From: Veillonella seminalis
GTDB taxonomy: Bacteria; Bacillota; Negativicutes; Veillonellales; Veillonellaceae
Reading direction: 5' to 3'
NCBI RefSeq assembly: GCF_003992065.1
Contig: NZ_RQUZ01000004.1
Coordinates: 62,001-126,000, forward strand
DNA: 64,000 nucleotides
Position numbers and translations under genes: made by a program. This document shows, piece by piece, positions 53,082-61,822 of this stretch. The first letter of the stretch is position 1; every line of letters begins with the position of its first letter. The notes below the pieces were generated by a model, which was not told the origin of the DNA, made no database searches, and was given only the letters and a program-made list of their open reading frames with translations.

Positions 53082-53898
53082 GAGGCTCCCCTCCTTTTCC
53101 CGGCTTTACCGCTTTTTGAGCCGTTGCTTCCGACACAGCTACCGATTCGGTAGGAACCTGCACCGGCTGAATCGGCTGAGCCGATGGTACCGGTTGTAAA
53201 CCGGCCATATTCGGATTTTGTTTATCTTCCACAATATAGCCGTCACGAAGCACGATATTACGACTCGCATACGTCGCAATATCCGGTTCATGAGTAACCA
53301 AAATAATGGTACGCCCTTCATTATATAAATTTGTAAAAATATTCATAACATCGACACTGGATTTGGAATCCAAGTTACCGGTCGGTTCGTCCGCCATGAT
53401 AATAGACGGATCGTTCGCCAACGCACGGGCAATAGCTACACGCTGACGCTGACCACCAGATAGTTCGGACGGCAAATGGTCGAGACGATCGCCGAGCCCC
53501 AAAGAGTCCAACAAATAAGCGGCCCGTTCATTACGTTCCTTCTTAGGCACGCCCGCATATACCATAGGCAAAGCCACATTATCCTGAGCCGTCAATTTCG
53601 GCAACAGGTTAAAACTCTGGAACACAAACCCGATACGTTTATTACGGACAAAAGCGAGCTCATCATCGCTCAAAGTAGCTACTTCTTCGCCGTCCAATTT
53701 ATACGAGCCGGACGTAGGTCGATCAAGGCAGCCCAAAATGTTCATGAACGTAGATTTACCCGAACCGGACGGCCCCATGATAGACGTAAACTCTCCTTCA
53801 TAAATATTGAGGTCAATGCCGTGTAATACAGGCACCACGAGCTTACCGTTAACATAGGTTTTGGTAATTCCTTCCAGTGAAATGACTGCTTGTTTCAT
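53074..53898 (-). CDS. ABC exporter ATPase (MacB/LolD-like)
   Basis: A 274-residue ATPase. Walker A GPSGSGKST (near 41), signature LSGGQRQRVAIARAL and Walker B IIMADEPTGNLDS are complete, with the LolD/MacB-type NLDSKSS ending. The C-terminal about 55 residues are an unusual Pro/Gln/Val-rich tail. ATG 53898 is seven bases after GGAGGA. It sits between the periplasmic adaptor and the permease, in one operon. Confidence 0.95.
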   Translation of the reverse strand: MKQAVISLEGITKTYVNGKLVVPVLHGIDLNIYEGEFTSIMGPSGSGKSTFMNILGCLDRPTSGSYKLDGEEVATLSDDELAFVRNKRIGFVFQSFNLLPKLTAQDNVALPMVYAGVPKKERNERAAYLLDSLGLGDRLDHLPSELSGGQRQRVAIARALANDPSIIMADEPTGNLDSKSSVDVMNIFTNLYNEGRTIILVTHEPDIATYASRNIVLRDGYIVEDKQNPNMAGLQPVPSAQPIQPVQVPTESVAVSEATAQKAVKPGKGGEPHV

Positions 53899-53909
53899 CT
53901 GCATTCCTC

Positions 53910-54986
53910 CTAGAACATCGACCCGCCGGAGTTAGTCTTCTTCGTATTTGTAGAGCCTACATCACCACTGACAACAATTTCGTCGCCTTCGTTCAAGCCT
54001 TTAACGATTTCAATCGTCGTTTCACCGGTAATACCGGTCGTTACGCTGGTTCGTTCCGGCTGACCGTTTTTAATTACATATACATATTCGCCCACTTTGT
54101 CGGTACGTACGGCAGCCAATGGCACAACCAATACATTGCTGCGTTCATCACCGTAAATCGTAGCACGGGCCGTCATAGTCGGGAAGAAGTTAGCTGCATC
54201 ACTCGGTGAAATAGCTACTTTAACCGTATAGTACACTACACTGCTGCTGGTGGTACCCATATTACCTTTAGTACCTAACGCAATATCGCTGACATAACCG
54301 GTAAATGTTTTGCCCGGATGAGCGTCAACCGTGAAATCTACACGGGCCCCTTTTTTAACACTGCCGATATCCGTTTCGTCAACTGTTAAATAAATTTCAA
54401 GATTGCTCAAATCCGCTACTGTTGCGATAATCATCTGTGTAGAAATACCGGTACTGATGGTCTGACCCGCTTTTAACGGCGTACCGATAACCGTACCGTC
54501 CATAGGCGACGTAATCGTCGTATCGGATAAGTTGGCCACAGCACGATCATAGGCAGCCAGTGCTTTTTGGTAATTCATAAGCGCTGTATCGTAAGTCTGT
54601 TGCGGAATAGCGCCCTGGTTTACCAAGGTACTGTAACGATCTAAATCGTTCTTGGAATTTTCTAACGTTGCTTTCGCATCGTCGGCTACAGCCTGTAACT
54701 GGCGAGCGTCGATAGTCGCAATGACCTGACCTTGCGTTACATGGTCATTTTCTTTAACCAATACTTTTTCCAACGTACCGGCCACGTTAGTGGAAATATC
54801 TACATAATTTGTCGGGTTGATGGTACCCGTCGAAGTAATAACCTGGGCAATATTCCCCCGCTCTACCATCCCCGTTGTATACGAGGTCTGCTGCGTGTTA
54901 CCTTTTGATTTAAAATAATAAAAGGCACCACCCAATATCAGCAATATCAGGATGAGTATCCCCCAAAACTTTTTTGTCCGCCACAT
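53910..54986 (-). CDS. HlyD/MacA-type periplasmic adaptor
   Basis: A 358-residue membrane-fusion protein. An N-terminal span (about 7-25) anchors it. The biotinyl-lipoyl domain parts are TLEKVLVKENDHVTQGQVIATID and SPMDGTVIGTPLKAGQTI, separated by a coiled-coil hairpin (AVADDAKATLENSKNDLDRY). Beta-barrel and membrane-proximal domains follow. It would link the MacB-type pair to an outer-membrane channel, which is absent here. ATG 54986 is supported by AAAGGAG. Confidence 0.93.
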   Translation of the reverse strand: MWRTKKFWGILILILLILGGAFYYFKSKGNTQQTSYTTGMVERGNIAQVITSTGTINPTNYVDISTNVAGTLEKVLVKENDHVTQGQVIATIDARQLQAVADDAKATLENSKNDLDRYSTLVNQGAIPQQTYDTALMNYQKALAAYDRAVANLSDTTITSPMDGTVIGTPLKAGQTISTGISTQMIIATVADLSNLEIYLTVDETDIGSVKKGARVDFTVDAHPGKTFTGYVSDIALGTKGNMGTTSSSVVYYTVKVAISPSDAANFFPTMTARATIYGDERSNVLVVPLAAVRTDKVGEYVYVIKNGQPERTSVTTGITGETTIEIVKGLNEGDEIVVSGDVGSTNTKKTNSGGSMF

Positions 54987-55144
54987 GTGCTTAACTCCTT
55001 TACTTAAAGACTGGATAATACGTTCTCTCAAAGCTTCATACAATATAAAATGCCCTTCTCGACTATACAGTAAAGAAGGGCTTATCAGCTTGTATGTATA
55101 ATCGATAATAATTATAGATTTCACTAATAAGCAATTTATGAAAA

Positions 55145-56104
55145 TTACCGAGCTAATACAGAAATAAGTTCATATTCCGCTTCACTAATCGGATAACAAC
55201 GAGTGCAGCCTTCTTCATACGGCACCATTTCAATTTTACCGTTCAAAACAGCCGTCAGGCAATTACTCTTGCCTTCCAGGAGAGCATCAATTGCTTTTTC
55301 ACTCATGAGAGCCGCCATAGCCGCATCACGAGCCGATGGTGAGCCGCCGCGTTGCAAATAGCCAAGCACGGTAACACTCGGCGAAATGTTGAGATGTTTG
55401 TTAATATAGCCGCACACCTCAAAACTGTGATACGCCCCTTCAGCCACCATGATGATGCTGTTTGTTTTACCCGCATTATGGGAAATGCGAAGCTGATCGC
55501 ACACTTCATCAAGACTCATCGGCTTTTCGGGAATAAGCACCATTTCGGCGCCGCAAGCAAGACCGGCACGCACCGCCAAATGACCGGCACTGCGCCCCAT
55601 TACTTCAACGATGGCCACACGATCATGCGCCGTTGTGGTATCACGAATCTTACTGACAGCGTCAACAACCGTATTAAGCGCCGTGTCAAAACCAATGGTA
55701 TACTCCGTACCGCACATATCATTATCAATAGTGCCCGGAATCGTAATCGTCGGAATTCCCTGCTTAGCAAGTGCCATAGCACCGGCCATGGAACCGTCAC
55801 CGCCGATAACAACCAACGCATCTATTTCACGGTCACGTAAAATCTGAGCTGCTTTTTGCTGGTTTTCAAGCTCTTTAAACTTCGTGCAACGAGCCGTCTT
55901 GAGCATGGTACCGCCACGATTGACGATAGCCCCTACATCACGACGATTCAAAGATTCAAAATCATTTTTTAAAAGCCCTTCATAGCCGCGGCTAATGCCA
56001 TATACGTGTAAACCTTCGTAAATCCCCTTACGTACTAAGGCACGCACCGCCGCATTCATGCCCGGCGCATCACCGCCGCTCGTTAGAATTGCAATATTTT
56101 TCAT
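55145..56104 (-). CDS. pfkA: ATP-dependent 6-phosphofructokinase
   Basis: A 319-residue glycolytic enzyme. ILTSGGDAPGMNAAVRALVR starts the ATP site, GGDGSMAGA follows, and the catalytic PGTIDNDMCGTEYTIGFDTA contains the active Asp. VEVMGRSAGHLA and GYLQRGGSPSARDA are conserved. The Gly in GGDGS marks the ATP rather than pyrophosphate-using type. The start lies inside the shikimate kinase gene (35-base overlap) after GGGGGTAGAG. Confidence 0.96.
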   Translation of the reverse strand: MKNIAILTSGGDAPGMNAAVRALVRKGIYEGLHVYGISRGYEGLLKNDFESLNRRDVGAIVNRGGTMLKTARCTKFKELENQQKAAQILRDREIDALVVIGGDGSMAGAMALAKQGIPTITIPGTIDNDMCGTEYTIGFDTALNTVVDAVSKIRDTTTAHDRVAIVEVMGRSAGHLAVRAGLACGAEMVLIPEKPMSLDEVCDQLRISHNAGKTNSIIMVAEGAYHSFEVCGYINKHLNISPSVTVLGYLQRGGSPSARDAAMAALMSEKAIDALLEGKSNCLTAVLNGKIEMVPYEEGCTRCYPISEAEYELISVLAR

Positions 56105-56657
56105 GTTGCTCTACCCCCATAGGACGTCTTTTTTTGAATTTCACGCCATCTCGTTTTAACGTTTCGTGGATTGAATCAATTAAATTTTCAGTGCGACCAT
56201 AAGTAGTGTCTATGACACAATCGCACTTCTTATACACCGGTTTCCAGCGTTGCATCATCGTTTCTACAAAACCGGCCACATCGTTATAATCCATGGTCGG
56301 CCGTTTACCAATACGACGATTCACCCGCTTCACTATGCGGTACTCGGCTGCCCGAATACCGATAATATACGCATACCGCTGTAAATATCGTACCGTCCGT
56401 ACATCAAGGGGAAAATTACCGCCTACGGAAATAATACACTCATGATACATGCAAACTTTCTTTAAAATTTCTCGTTCCGCCGAGCGAAACATCTTCTCGC
56501 CGAGCTTCTCATAAATTTCGGCTATGGGCAAATTATAGCGCCGCTCCAAAAGCCGATCCGTATCAACGAACTGCCAACCTTTGGCTTCTGCCAAGTTGCG
56601 TCCCAAATGACTTTTGCCGCTCCCCATAGTACCGATTAAAATTATATTTCGTTTCAT
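56070..56657 (-). CDS. aroK: shikimate kinase-like protein
   Basis: A 195-residue P-loop kinase. IGTMGSGKSHLGRNLAEA is the Walker A, FVDTD and FRSAEREILKK the shikimate-binding Asp and Arg, SVGGNFPLDV the GG motif and GKRPTMDY the lid. This is the order of AroK, which phosphorylates shikimate in aromatic amino acid synthesis. The C-terminal about 20 residues are basic. It overlaps pfkA by 35 bases, an odd pairing of pathways but plainly co-transcribed. Confidence 0.88.
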   Translation of the reverse strand: MKRNIILIGTMGSGKSHLGRNLAEAKGWQFVDTDRLLERRYNLPIAEIYEKLGEKMFRSAEREILKKVCMYHECIISVGGNFPLDVRTVRYLQRYAYIIGIRAAEYRIVKRVNRRIGKRPTMDYNDVAGFVETMMQRWKPVYKKCDCVIDTTYGRTENLIDSIHETLKRDGVKFKKRRPMGVEQHEKYCNSNERR

Positions 56658-56843
56658 TACTTAATCCCGCCTATTACAGATTGTGTCATACATAATCACA
56701 AACGGTTACCTATTACCGTCTCTTCATCATGTATGATACCCATTTGATTTTATTTTACTACATCACAGCATTTAGTAAAAGTACAAAACGAATAGGATTT
56801 AAAGAAGTTAAGAAAATGTTTAGGATTTGGATGAAAAGCGTAT
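56658..56843. promoter_or_regulatory. aroK-pfkA promoter region
   Basis: TTTACT, 16 bp, TAAAAT on the minus strand (about 56755-56782) lie 100 bases before the aroK start. The leader carries GTATCATAC-type symmetric sequence but no recognised riboswitch. Confidence 0.4.
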
Positions 56844-56874
56844 TAAAAAAAGCCATGACAAAAGTCACGGCTTT
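56844..56874 (-). terminator. terminator of the pilus operon
   Basis: AAAGCCGTGAC and GTCATGGCTTT pair with one wobble around TTTT, then further T. It lies just after the pilO-like stop. Confidence 0.88.
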
Positions 56875-56877
56875 AAG

Positions 56878-57342
56878 TTAAGAGCTGATAGTAAATTGGA
56901 TATGAAGTTGATTATTTTGTTTATTCAGTTGCTTTGGCTCTATTTTTAATTGAGGGTTATCGGCACTGATTTCTTCTGCCACAGTAAAATACTCGCGTAA
57001 ATCACCAACCACTTCTACGGCAAGTATATTCCTTTTTTTATTCTCCGACTCTTCTATAGCAACAATTGTTAATACTTTACCGCTTATATATTTCATGAGC
57101 TTATCTTTGATAGCTTCTTCCGTAATTTCTTTCTTGTCTGTTGCCATAATTAATTCATAGGCCGGACTACTTACAACGATTTGCTCTGCTTCATTCTTTA
57201 AACGCTGATTTTCCTTCATAGCCAACAAACCGGATTGTTCATGATGAAACCAAATTACAAGTCCCGCACCCAATAAAGTACAAATAATATAACTACTTAT
57301 AATTCGTTGTACATATTTAGGATTGAGATTTATTCTTTTCAT
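56878..57342 (-). CDS. pilO: PilO-like pilus alignment protein
   Basis: A 154-residue inner-membrane protein. One span (about 13-30), then a short coiled coil (MKENQRLKNEAEQIVV) and a ferredoxin-like periplasmic domain ending with QLHIQFTISS. This is the PilO architecture, though shorter than usual (about 200). It starts inside the PilN-like gene and is the last gene of the operon. Assignment rests on order after PilM and PilN, and on topology. Confidence 0.75.
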   Translation of the reverse strand: MKRINLNPKYVQRIISSYIICTLLGAGLVIWFHHEQSGLLAMKENQRLKNEAEQIVVSSPAYELIMATDKKEITEEAIKDKLMKYISGKVLTIVAIEESENKKRNILAVEVVGDLREYFTVAEEISADNPQLKIEPKQLNKQNNQLHIQFTISS

Positions 57343-57829
57343 ACTTTCCAGATAATTGAAATGTATGTATTTTACGATTTGCATCAATTCCTTGTTTTGC
57401 ATTAATAGTAACTCCTTTCAACGTATTTTTGATTTTCTGACTAAAAGCTAATGCAATCTCCGGCTTAGTACACATACCTGTTATAGTAAAACCATCATCT
57501 GTAAAAACAATCGTATCCAAAATAATTTCTGAACCTGCAGAATCTACAATATGTAACAAAATACTTTGTGTTATACTATGTTTCATTTCCTTTTTCAATC
57601 TTATTTTTAAAATTTTATCATAATTTTGAGCGGCTATATGATTAGCCTTACCTGCGTTTTCCAATTGGCCTATCTCATCGCTTAAAATTTTATTATCATG
57701 ATACCAATAGATTGCTATTAACCAAAAAGACATTGTTAAAGCAGAAAAAATAAGACTAATAATAATTATTAGACTTTTATAATGCTTATAATAATACTCA
57801 CATCGAAATGGCAATAACATAAAATTCAT
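57317..57829 (-). CDS. pilN: PilN-like pilus assembly protein
   Basis: A 170-residue protein. The N-terminus MNFMLLPFR recalls the PilN motif (INLLPWR) that binds PilM. One span is at about 19-41, followed by a coiled coil and a ferredoxin-like domain (ILDTIVFTDDGFTITGMCT, then EIALAFSQKIKN). It follows the PilM-like gene by 39 bases. With PilM and PilO it forms the inner-membrane alignment complex, expected only where an outer membrane exists. Confidence 0.82.
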   Translation of the reverse strand: MNFMLLPFRCEYYYKHYKSLIIIISLIFSALTMSFWLIAIYWYHDNKILSDEIGQLENAGKANHIAAQNYDKILKIRLKKEMKHSITQSILLHIVDSAGSEIILDTIVFTDDGFTITGMCTKPEIALAFSQKIKNTLKGVTINAKQGIDANRKIHTFQLSGKYEKNKSQS

Positions 57830-57868
57830 ATCGTATCACCTGCCATCAATTGAATGTTACACTCATTT

Positions 57869-58765
57869 CTAAATCTTGTATATTAACCCCTTTTTAATTT
57901 TTTCTTTTATTATTCCCCGATAAGCCAAACCTATGGCCATATCAACTAAAAACGGATCAGACCTTTCAATCATTGAAGATTCTCGTAACTCTACTTCTTC
58001 AATTTTTTCAAATGGAATACTTGTAAGCTTACTATATTTTTCAAAAACAGCTAAACGATCATCTTCACTTAATTGCCACTGTAATTTTTCATAAAAATAA
58101 ACACCTGCAATCCCACTAACCCCATAGCTAAATAAAGTCATTTCAATTTCTTCTAATTCTTTCATTATATCAATATCAACAAAAGAAACATTTTTAGTAC
58201 AAAGACACACACAATTATACCAGCCGGTTAATTCCAAAGTGTCTTGATGAACAATTCCAATAACGGCCCCTTCTTTTTCAACAAAACGATGTGCTATAGG
58301 CCCAGGTGCATAATCAATAATTTTAAGATTACCACCGCCCTTTAAAACTCCTGTAGCTAATTCTGCAATCTGTTCCTTTTTTAATGCCACCACATATATT
58401 AATTTATCTCTGCCTGAAATTCTCTCTTGATTAGGCAAATCTATAGATACAAAATCAAAATAATATGATCCTTCCGGCCATGTAACAAATTCCGGCACCG
58501 ACCAATGTAACATCTGTTTTATCTCCAAACGAGATAGTGATGGAGTTACTATAACTTTTTCTTGCCGTTCACTTACAGCAGTAATTCCTATAGGTATTTC
58601 TTCCAAAGAATATGTACTTACTAACCGCTTACAATCATTTAATAAAGAATCTTGACGTTTTTCAACAATAATATCATTAATAATTATTCCCTGCTTAGTC
58701 TTTGTCATACCAATAGCAACTGTCTGCTTATTTCCCATAGCAATTCCGATAAAGCCTGAGCTCAT
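57869..58765 (-). CDS. pilM: PilM-like actin-fold pilus protein (divergent)
   Basis: A 298-residue protein. FIGIAMGNKQTVAIGMTKT is a phosphate-1-type actin-fold strand, and later segments (SRLEIKQMLHWSVPEFVTWP, IYVVALKKEQIAELATG and the central IIDYAPGPIAHRF) follow PilM order. PilM is cytoplasmic and binds the N-terminus of PilN. The ATPase motifs are less sharp than in Pseudomonas. Position right before the PilN-like gene supports the call. Confidence 0.8.
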   Translation of the reverse strand: MSSGFIGIAMGNKQTVAIGMTKTKQGIIINDIIVEKRQDSLLNDCKRLVSTYSLEEIPIGITAVSERQEKVIVTPSLSRLEIKQMLHWSVPEFVTWPEGSYYFDFVSIDLPNQERISGRDKLIYVVALKKEQIAELATGVLKGGGNLKIIDYAPGPIAHRFVEKEGAVIGIVHQDTLELTGWYNCVCLCTKNVSFVDIDIMKELEEIEMTLFSYGVSGIAGVYFYEKLQWQLSEDDRLAVFEKYSKLTSIPFEKIEEVELRESSMIERSDPFLVDMAIGLAYRGIIKEKIKKGLIYKI

Positions 58766-58790
58766 TCCCTAACAACCCCTTTTTAATACC

Positions 58791-59282
58791 TTACTGTAAA
58801 CGACTTACTCTTTCCACTTTAATAGATTTAGGCCATGGTCCCGGTGTTTCACTAAATCGTACTGAATATGATACGCGCTGACCAGTAACTGTATTTCTGT
58901 ATTGAACAGTAAAATCACCAACATTACTATAGTTTCCCGGCCGATTTAATATATACGTTACCGTATTAACACCTTCATTTTCATATACTACTTCATGTTG
59001 TACAGGCATTATATCACCTTTTTCACTATATTCCCTTAATAAACAGCCAATAATACCTTCCGCTCTATAATTTATAGCGGTTAAAGCTATTTCATCATGT
59101 GTTATTCCTACGATAACATTTATTTCATCACTCATAGCTGACCAAAATAATAGTAAAACAGTCCCTATAATAAGCCCTATATATGTAAAAAAGCCTCCAT
59201 TATGATAAGCATTCGTTCTTGTTTTCTTCATAAACCAAGAAGAACAGTATTTACATTTATCAATTATCAATTTTTTTGTCAA
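58791..59282 (-). CDS. minor pilin-like protein without the usual Glu5
   Basis: A 163-residue protein with TTG start 59282 (GAGGAG eight bases before). A basic leader with CKYC, then NGG followed by FFTYIGLIIGTVLLLFWS, a prepilin-like junction and hydrophobic helix. The fifth residue after the Gly is Ile, not Glu. The rest is a beta-rich domain (EVVYENEGVNTVTYIL). It could be a GspK/PilX-type tip protein. It overlaps the previous prepilin by 23 bases. Confidence 0.65.
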   Translation of the reverse strand: MTKKLIIDKCKYCSSWFMKKTRTNAYHNGGFFTYIGLIIGTVLLLFWSAMSDEINVIVGITHDEIALTAINYRAEGIIGCLLREYSEKGDIMPVQHEVVYENEGVNTVTYILNRPGNYSNVGDFTVQYRNTVTGQRVSYSVRFSETPGPWPKSIKVERVSRLQ

Positions 59283-59886
59283 TATATCGACTCCTCGGCG
59301 GTGAAAATTGAAAGTAGCTTAAATTTGGAAAAACTGTAATATCCGTCATCATTTCAAACTGATTACCATTTCTTTTATTAGCTGCACCTACAACTTTAAA
59401 TAACCATTTCATATGAACAGGACTATCTGGTGAAGTTTGCTCAAACGGCTTACACCCATTGACAGGCTCTACCATTAAGAGCCCCCAACTCGGACTAATT
59501 GTATTAGAAGATAACGCCTGTTTTTGCCCATCGCTTAAAACTCGCCTTGCTTCAAGTTCCTCAATACCAAACCACCGAAACCCATCATATAAAATATAGT
59601 TCCCTGTACGACCTACCGTGATAGGCTTATCTGACTGTTTAGCAAAATTAGCTATTGTCAATCGTGTTGTCATACTATCTAATAAGACCTCATTTTCAAT
59701 TTGCCATTGTTGTACCCACTGTACAGAGGTAATCATTAAACTAAGCAATGTGCCTAGTGCTACACAAATAATCATAGTACTAATTAATAATTCAACCAGT
59801 AAAAAACCTGATTCATTCTTCTTCCTTATTAGGTAACAATCCCGGCCAAATATATGTGGAAAAATGAAGTATTTCTTGATTGTCAT
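59260..59886 (-). CDS. minor prepilin
   Basis: A 208-residue prepilin. The leader of about 27 residues ends NESG, followed by FLLVELLISTMIICVALGTLLSL split at the cleavage site, with Glu5. A C-terminal beta-rich domain contains GFRWFGIEELEARRVL and a long loop (NGCKPFEQTSPDSPVH). It overlaps the preceding prepilin by 74 bases and the following one by 23. A GspJ/PilW-type role is likely from size and order. Confidence 0.8.
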   Translation of the reverse strand: MTIKKYFIFPHIFGRDCYLIRKKNESGFLLVELLISTMIICVALGTLLSLMITSVQWVQQWQIENEVLLDSMTTRLTIANFAKQSDKPITVGRTGNYILYDGFRWFGIEELEARRVLSDGQKQALSSNTISPSWGLLMVEPVNGCKPFEQTSPDSPVHMKWLFKVVGAANKRNGNQFEMMTDITVFPNLSYFQFSPPRSRYIDKKIDN

Positions 59887-60295
59887 AATAACCTGTTACC
59901 TCTAATTCTTTTACAATCATGTTGTGTACCTGCTTAGAATTAATAACACGAACCAACTTATAAGGTTCTTGTACCAATGGTAATTCTCCTAACTGTCCAA
60001 ATCGTTGATAGTTATATTTTCCTTCCTCCATAGCAGTAATAGCAACTTGCACAATCACCTGTGCCTGTTTAGCACTTCTCCACTGAAGAATTGCAGTTCC
60101 TATCATTACTGTAATAGTCAAAATAAATATAGCTATAATTATAGTCCCACCTAAGGCCTCAGCATATAAATACCCCTTAGAATGTTCCTTCAATCCATCG
60201 AATCCTAGGCGTTTGTTGCGAAAAAATATACTTACGATATTTTCGTAATACATAGTCATAAATTTCATAGCTATATACATTATTCTGCCCATCAT
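59813..60295 (-). CDS. minor prepilin with long leader
   Basis: A 160-residue protein. A leader of about 41 residues rich in Met, Phe and basic residues ends EHSKG, then YLYAEALGGTIIIAIFILTI with Glu5 (Tyr rather than Phe at position 1). The soluble part includes AMEEGKYNYQRFGQLGEL. GGGGAGTT precedes the start, and a second ATG directly after is equally possible. It may be a GspI/PilV-type minor pilin. Confidence 0.72.
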   Translation of the reverse strand: MMGRIMYIAMKFMTMYYENIVSIFFRNKRLGFDGLKEHSKGYLYAEALGGTIIIAIFILTITVMIGTAILQWRSAKQAQVIVQVAITAMEEGKYNYQRFGQLGELPLVQEPYKLVRVINSKQVHNMIVKELEVTGYYDNQEILHFSTYIWPGLLPNKEEE

Positions 60296-60698
60296 AACTC
60301 CCCAAATACATCTCCTGTTTTGTTTGCGAATTATTCACTAATTTCATAGAATCAGGCAATACAATAATTTGATTTCCCCATAGAGTTGCATATAGATTTT
60401 CCTTATATTCTGACTCATTTACATAAATTGTATTTAATGGTGATATTAATGAACCGGCACTACCATTAAATGAAAGCAACTGTGTTCTCTTAATAGTGTA
60501 ATAAAATAATCGACTAACTCGATCAAATTGCAAAGATTCGCTCATAGTCTTTGATATAGCAATCTGTGCCATACTTATTAATAAAATTAAAAGTGTACTA
60601 TATATTAAAACTTCGATTAGCAAAAAACCGCTTCTACAATTATTAGTTACACTATCAGTGCCTTTTCTAGAAGTAATATATCTCATAAAATTAGTCAT
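60177..60698 (-). CDS. minor prepilin coupled to the prepilin peptidase
   Basis: A 173-residue prepilin. MTNFMRYITSRKG opens a leader of about 23 residues that ends NCRSG, then FLLIEVLIYSTLLILLISMA with Glu5. The start overlaps the peptidase stop as ATGA, so translation is coupled, and the end overlaps the next prepilin by 119 bases. The soluble part is beta-rich (NNVYSYEIYDYVLRKYRKYI). A longer reading upstream lies inside the peptidase gene and is rejected. Confidence 0.8.
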   Translation of the reverse strand: MTNFMRYITSRKGTDSVTNNCRSGFLLIEVLIYSTLLILLISMAQIAISKTMSESLQFDRVSRLFYYTIKRTQLLSFNGSAGSLISPLNTIYVNESEYKENLYATLWGNQIIVLPDSMKLVNNSQTKQEMYLGSYDGQNNVYSYEIYDYVLRKYRKYIFSQQTPRIRWIEGTF

Positions 60699-61300
60699 AG
60701 ACTTTCTAAAAAATACATAATAGCCGCTGCACCACATAAAAAAGGACCAAATGGTAGTATACGTAGCATTCGCCCTGAATATAGGTAGTAGAAAATAACC
60801 CAACCGGTTCCCCCAACAAAAGCCAATAAAACAGTTTGATATAACGCAAAAGGAGATAACCATAATGCAAATACACTACACCACTTTACATCTCCAAGCC
60901 CCAAACCATTATGAGTTAATTTACTGAACAAATAACCTCCCACTAATATAATTCCAGCCACTTTAACAGCTTGTAATAATGAAATGTCCAATAACCATAT
61001 TCGAGTTAAACCACATATGAGCAAAAAAACAGCACCCTCATCAGGAAGAATCAGGAAATACTTATCGATGGTAGCACCCATAAAGAGAGTAAAACCGAAG
61101 ATAATAGTTAATAAAATTTCAATTATATCCGTCATTAAATGACTACAAATTAATCCGCAAAAAGCTCCTATCAAAATATAAATTAACATTATTAATTTAG
61201 AACGCCGTTCTCGTCCTATATCAAATTCTTTCAAGAGATAGAATCCGGTAAAACCGGCCAACGCACCACTTAAACTGCCTATACTGCTGAGCAACCACAT
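60695..61300 (-). CDS. type IV prepilin peptidase, short form (A24A)
   Basis: A 201-residue membrane aspartic protease that trims prepilin leaders. The two catalytic Asp are in GATIDKYFLILPDEG and GLGLGDVKWCS. There are six or so spans. The N-terminal methylase domain with its CxxC pairs, found in most PilD proteins (about 250-290 residues), is absent, so it may cleave without N-methylation unless a partner does it. It lies between the major pilin and the minor prepilins. Confidence 0.88.
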   Translation of the reverse strand: MWLLSSIGSLSGALAGFTGFYLLKEFDIGRERRSKLIMLIYILIGAFCGLICSHLMTDIIEILLTIIFGFTLFMGATIDKYFLILPDEGAVFLLICGLTRIWLLDISLLQAVKVAGIILVGGYLFSKLTHNGLGLGDVKWCSVFALWLSPFALYQTVLLAFVGGTGWVIFYYLYSGRMLRILPFGPFLCGAAAIMYFLESL

Positions 61301-61363
61301 ATACTAACCATTATGCCCCTTTTAATGCACTAAATACACGTAATTATATAAATATTTATAAAA

Positions 61364-61795
61364 CTAGTTTGCATTATTAGTACTATCAGTTGCCGTTACT
61401 ACAATATGAGTTCCGGTACCACCTGCATTATTCTCAAAAGTAACGGCATACTCACCACCTTTAGGTGTTTTTACTAATTCAGACAAATAGCCGGCTTTAT
61501 ATAAATCATCTACGGACGGAACTTCATCAGTCGCCTTATCTACCATATAAAGTTGAGCCGCATTTGCAATTGTCTGTGTATCCGCCTTAATTTTTGCATC
61601 ACGCGCCTTATCTCCGGCAGATAAAAATTGAGGCATTGCCACAGCTGCCAAAATAGCTATAATAGCCACAACAACCATTAACTCAACTAGCGTAAAGCCG
61701 CCTTCTTTGTTACGTTTATCACGTAAAGCTTTATGATATGATACCAACCACTGTTTAACTCTTTCTTTAATAGACATAATTGATACATTTTCCAC
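61364..61795 (-). CDS. major type IV pilin
   Basis: A 143-residue prepilin. A basic leader of over 25 residues ends RNKEGG, then FTLVELMVVVAIIAILAAVA with Glu5, then PQFLSAGDKARDAKIKADTQ and a small C-terminal domain with TPKGGEYAVTF, as in GspG/PilE-type short pilins. GTG 61795 is nine bases from AGGAGG; an ATG at 61777 is possible. It follows the PilC-like gene and precedes the peptidase. Its size and position make it the likely main subunit. Confidence 0.9.
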   Translation of the reverse strand: MENVSIMSIKERVKQWLVSYHKALRDKRNKEGGFTLVELMVVVAIIAILAAVAMPQFLSAGDKARDAKIKADTQTIANAAQLYMVDKATDEVPSVDDLYKAGYLSELVKTPKGGEYAVTFENNAGGTGTHIVVTATDSTNNAN

Positions 61796-61822
61796 TCCAA
61801 ACATCCTCCTAACACTCAATTA

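Noticed and set aside
60698-60863. A longer start for the first minor prepilin
   Set aside because: The extra codons lie inside the prepilin peptidase gene, while the ATGA overlap at 60695-60698 gives a normal coupled start.
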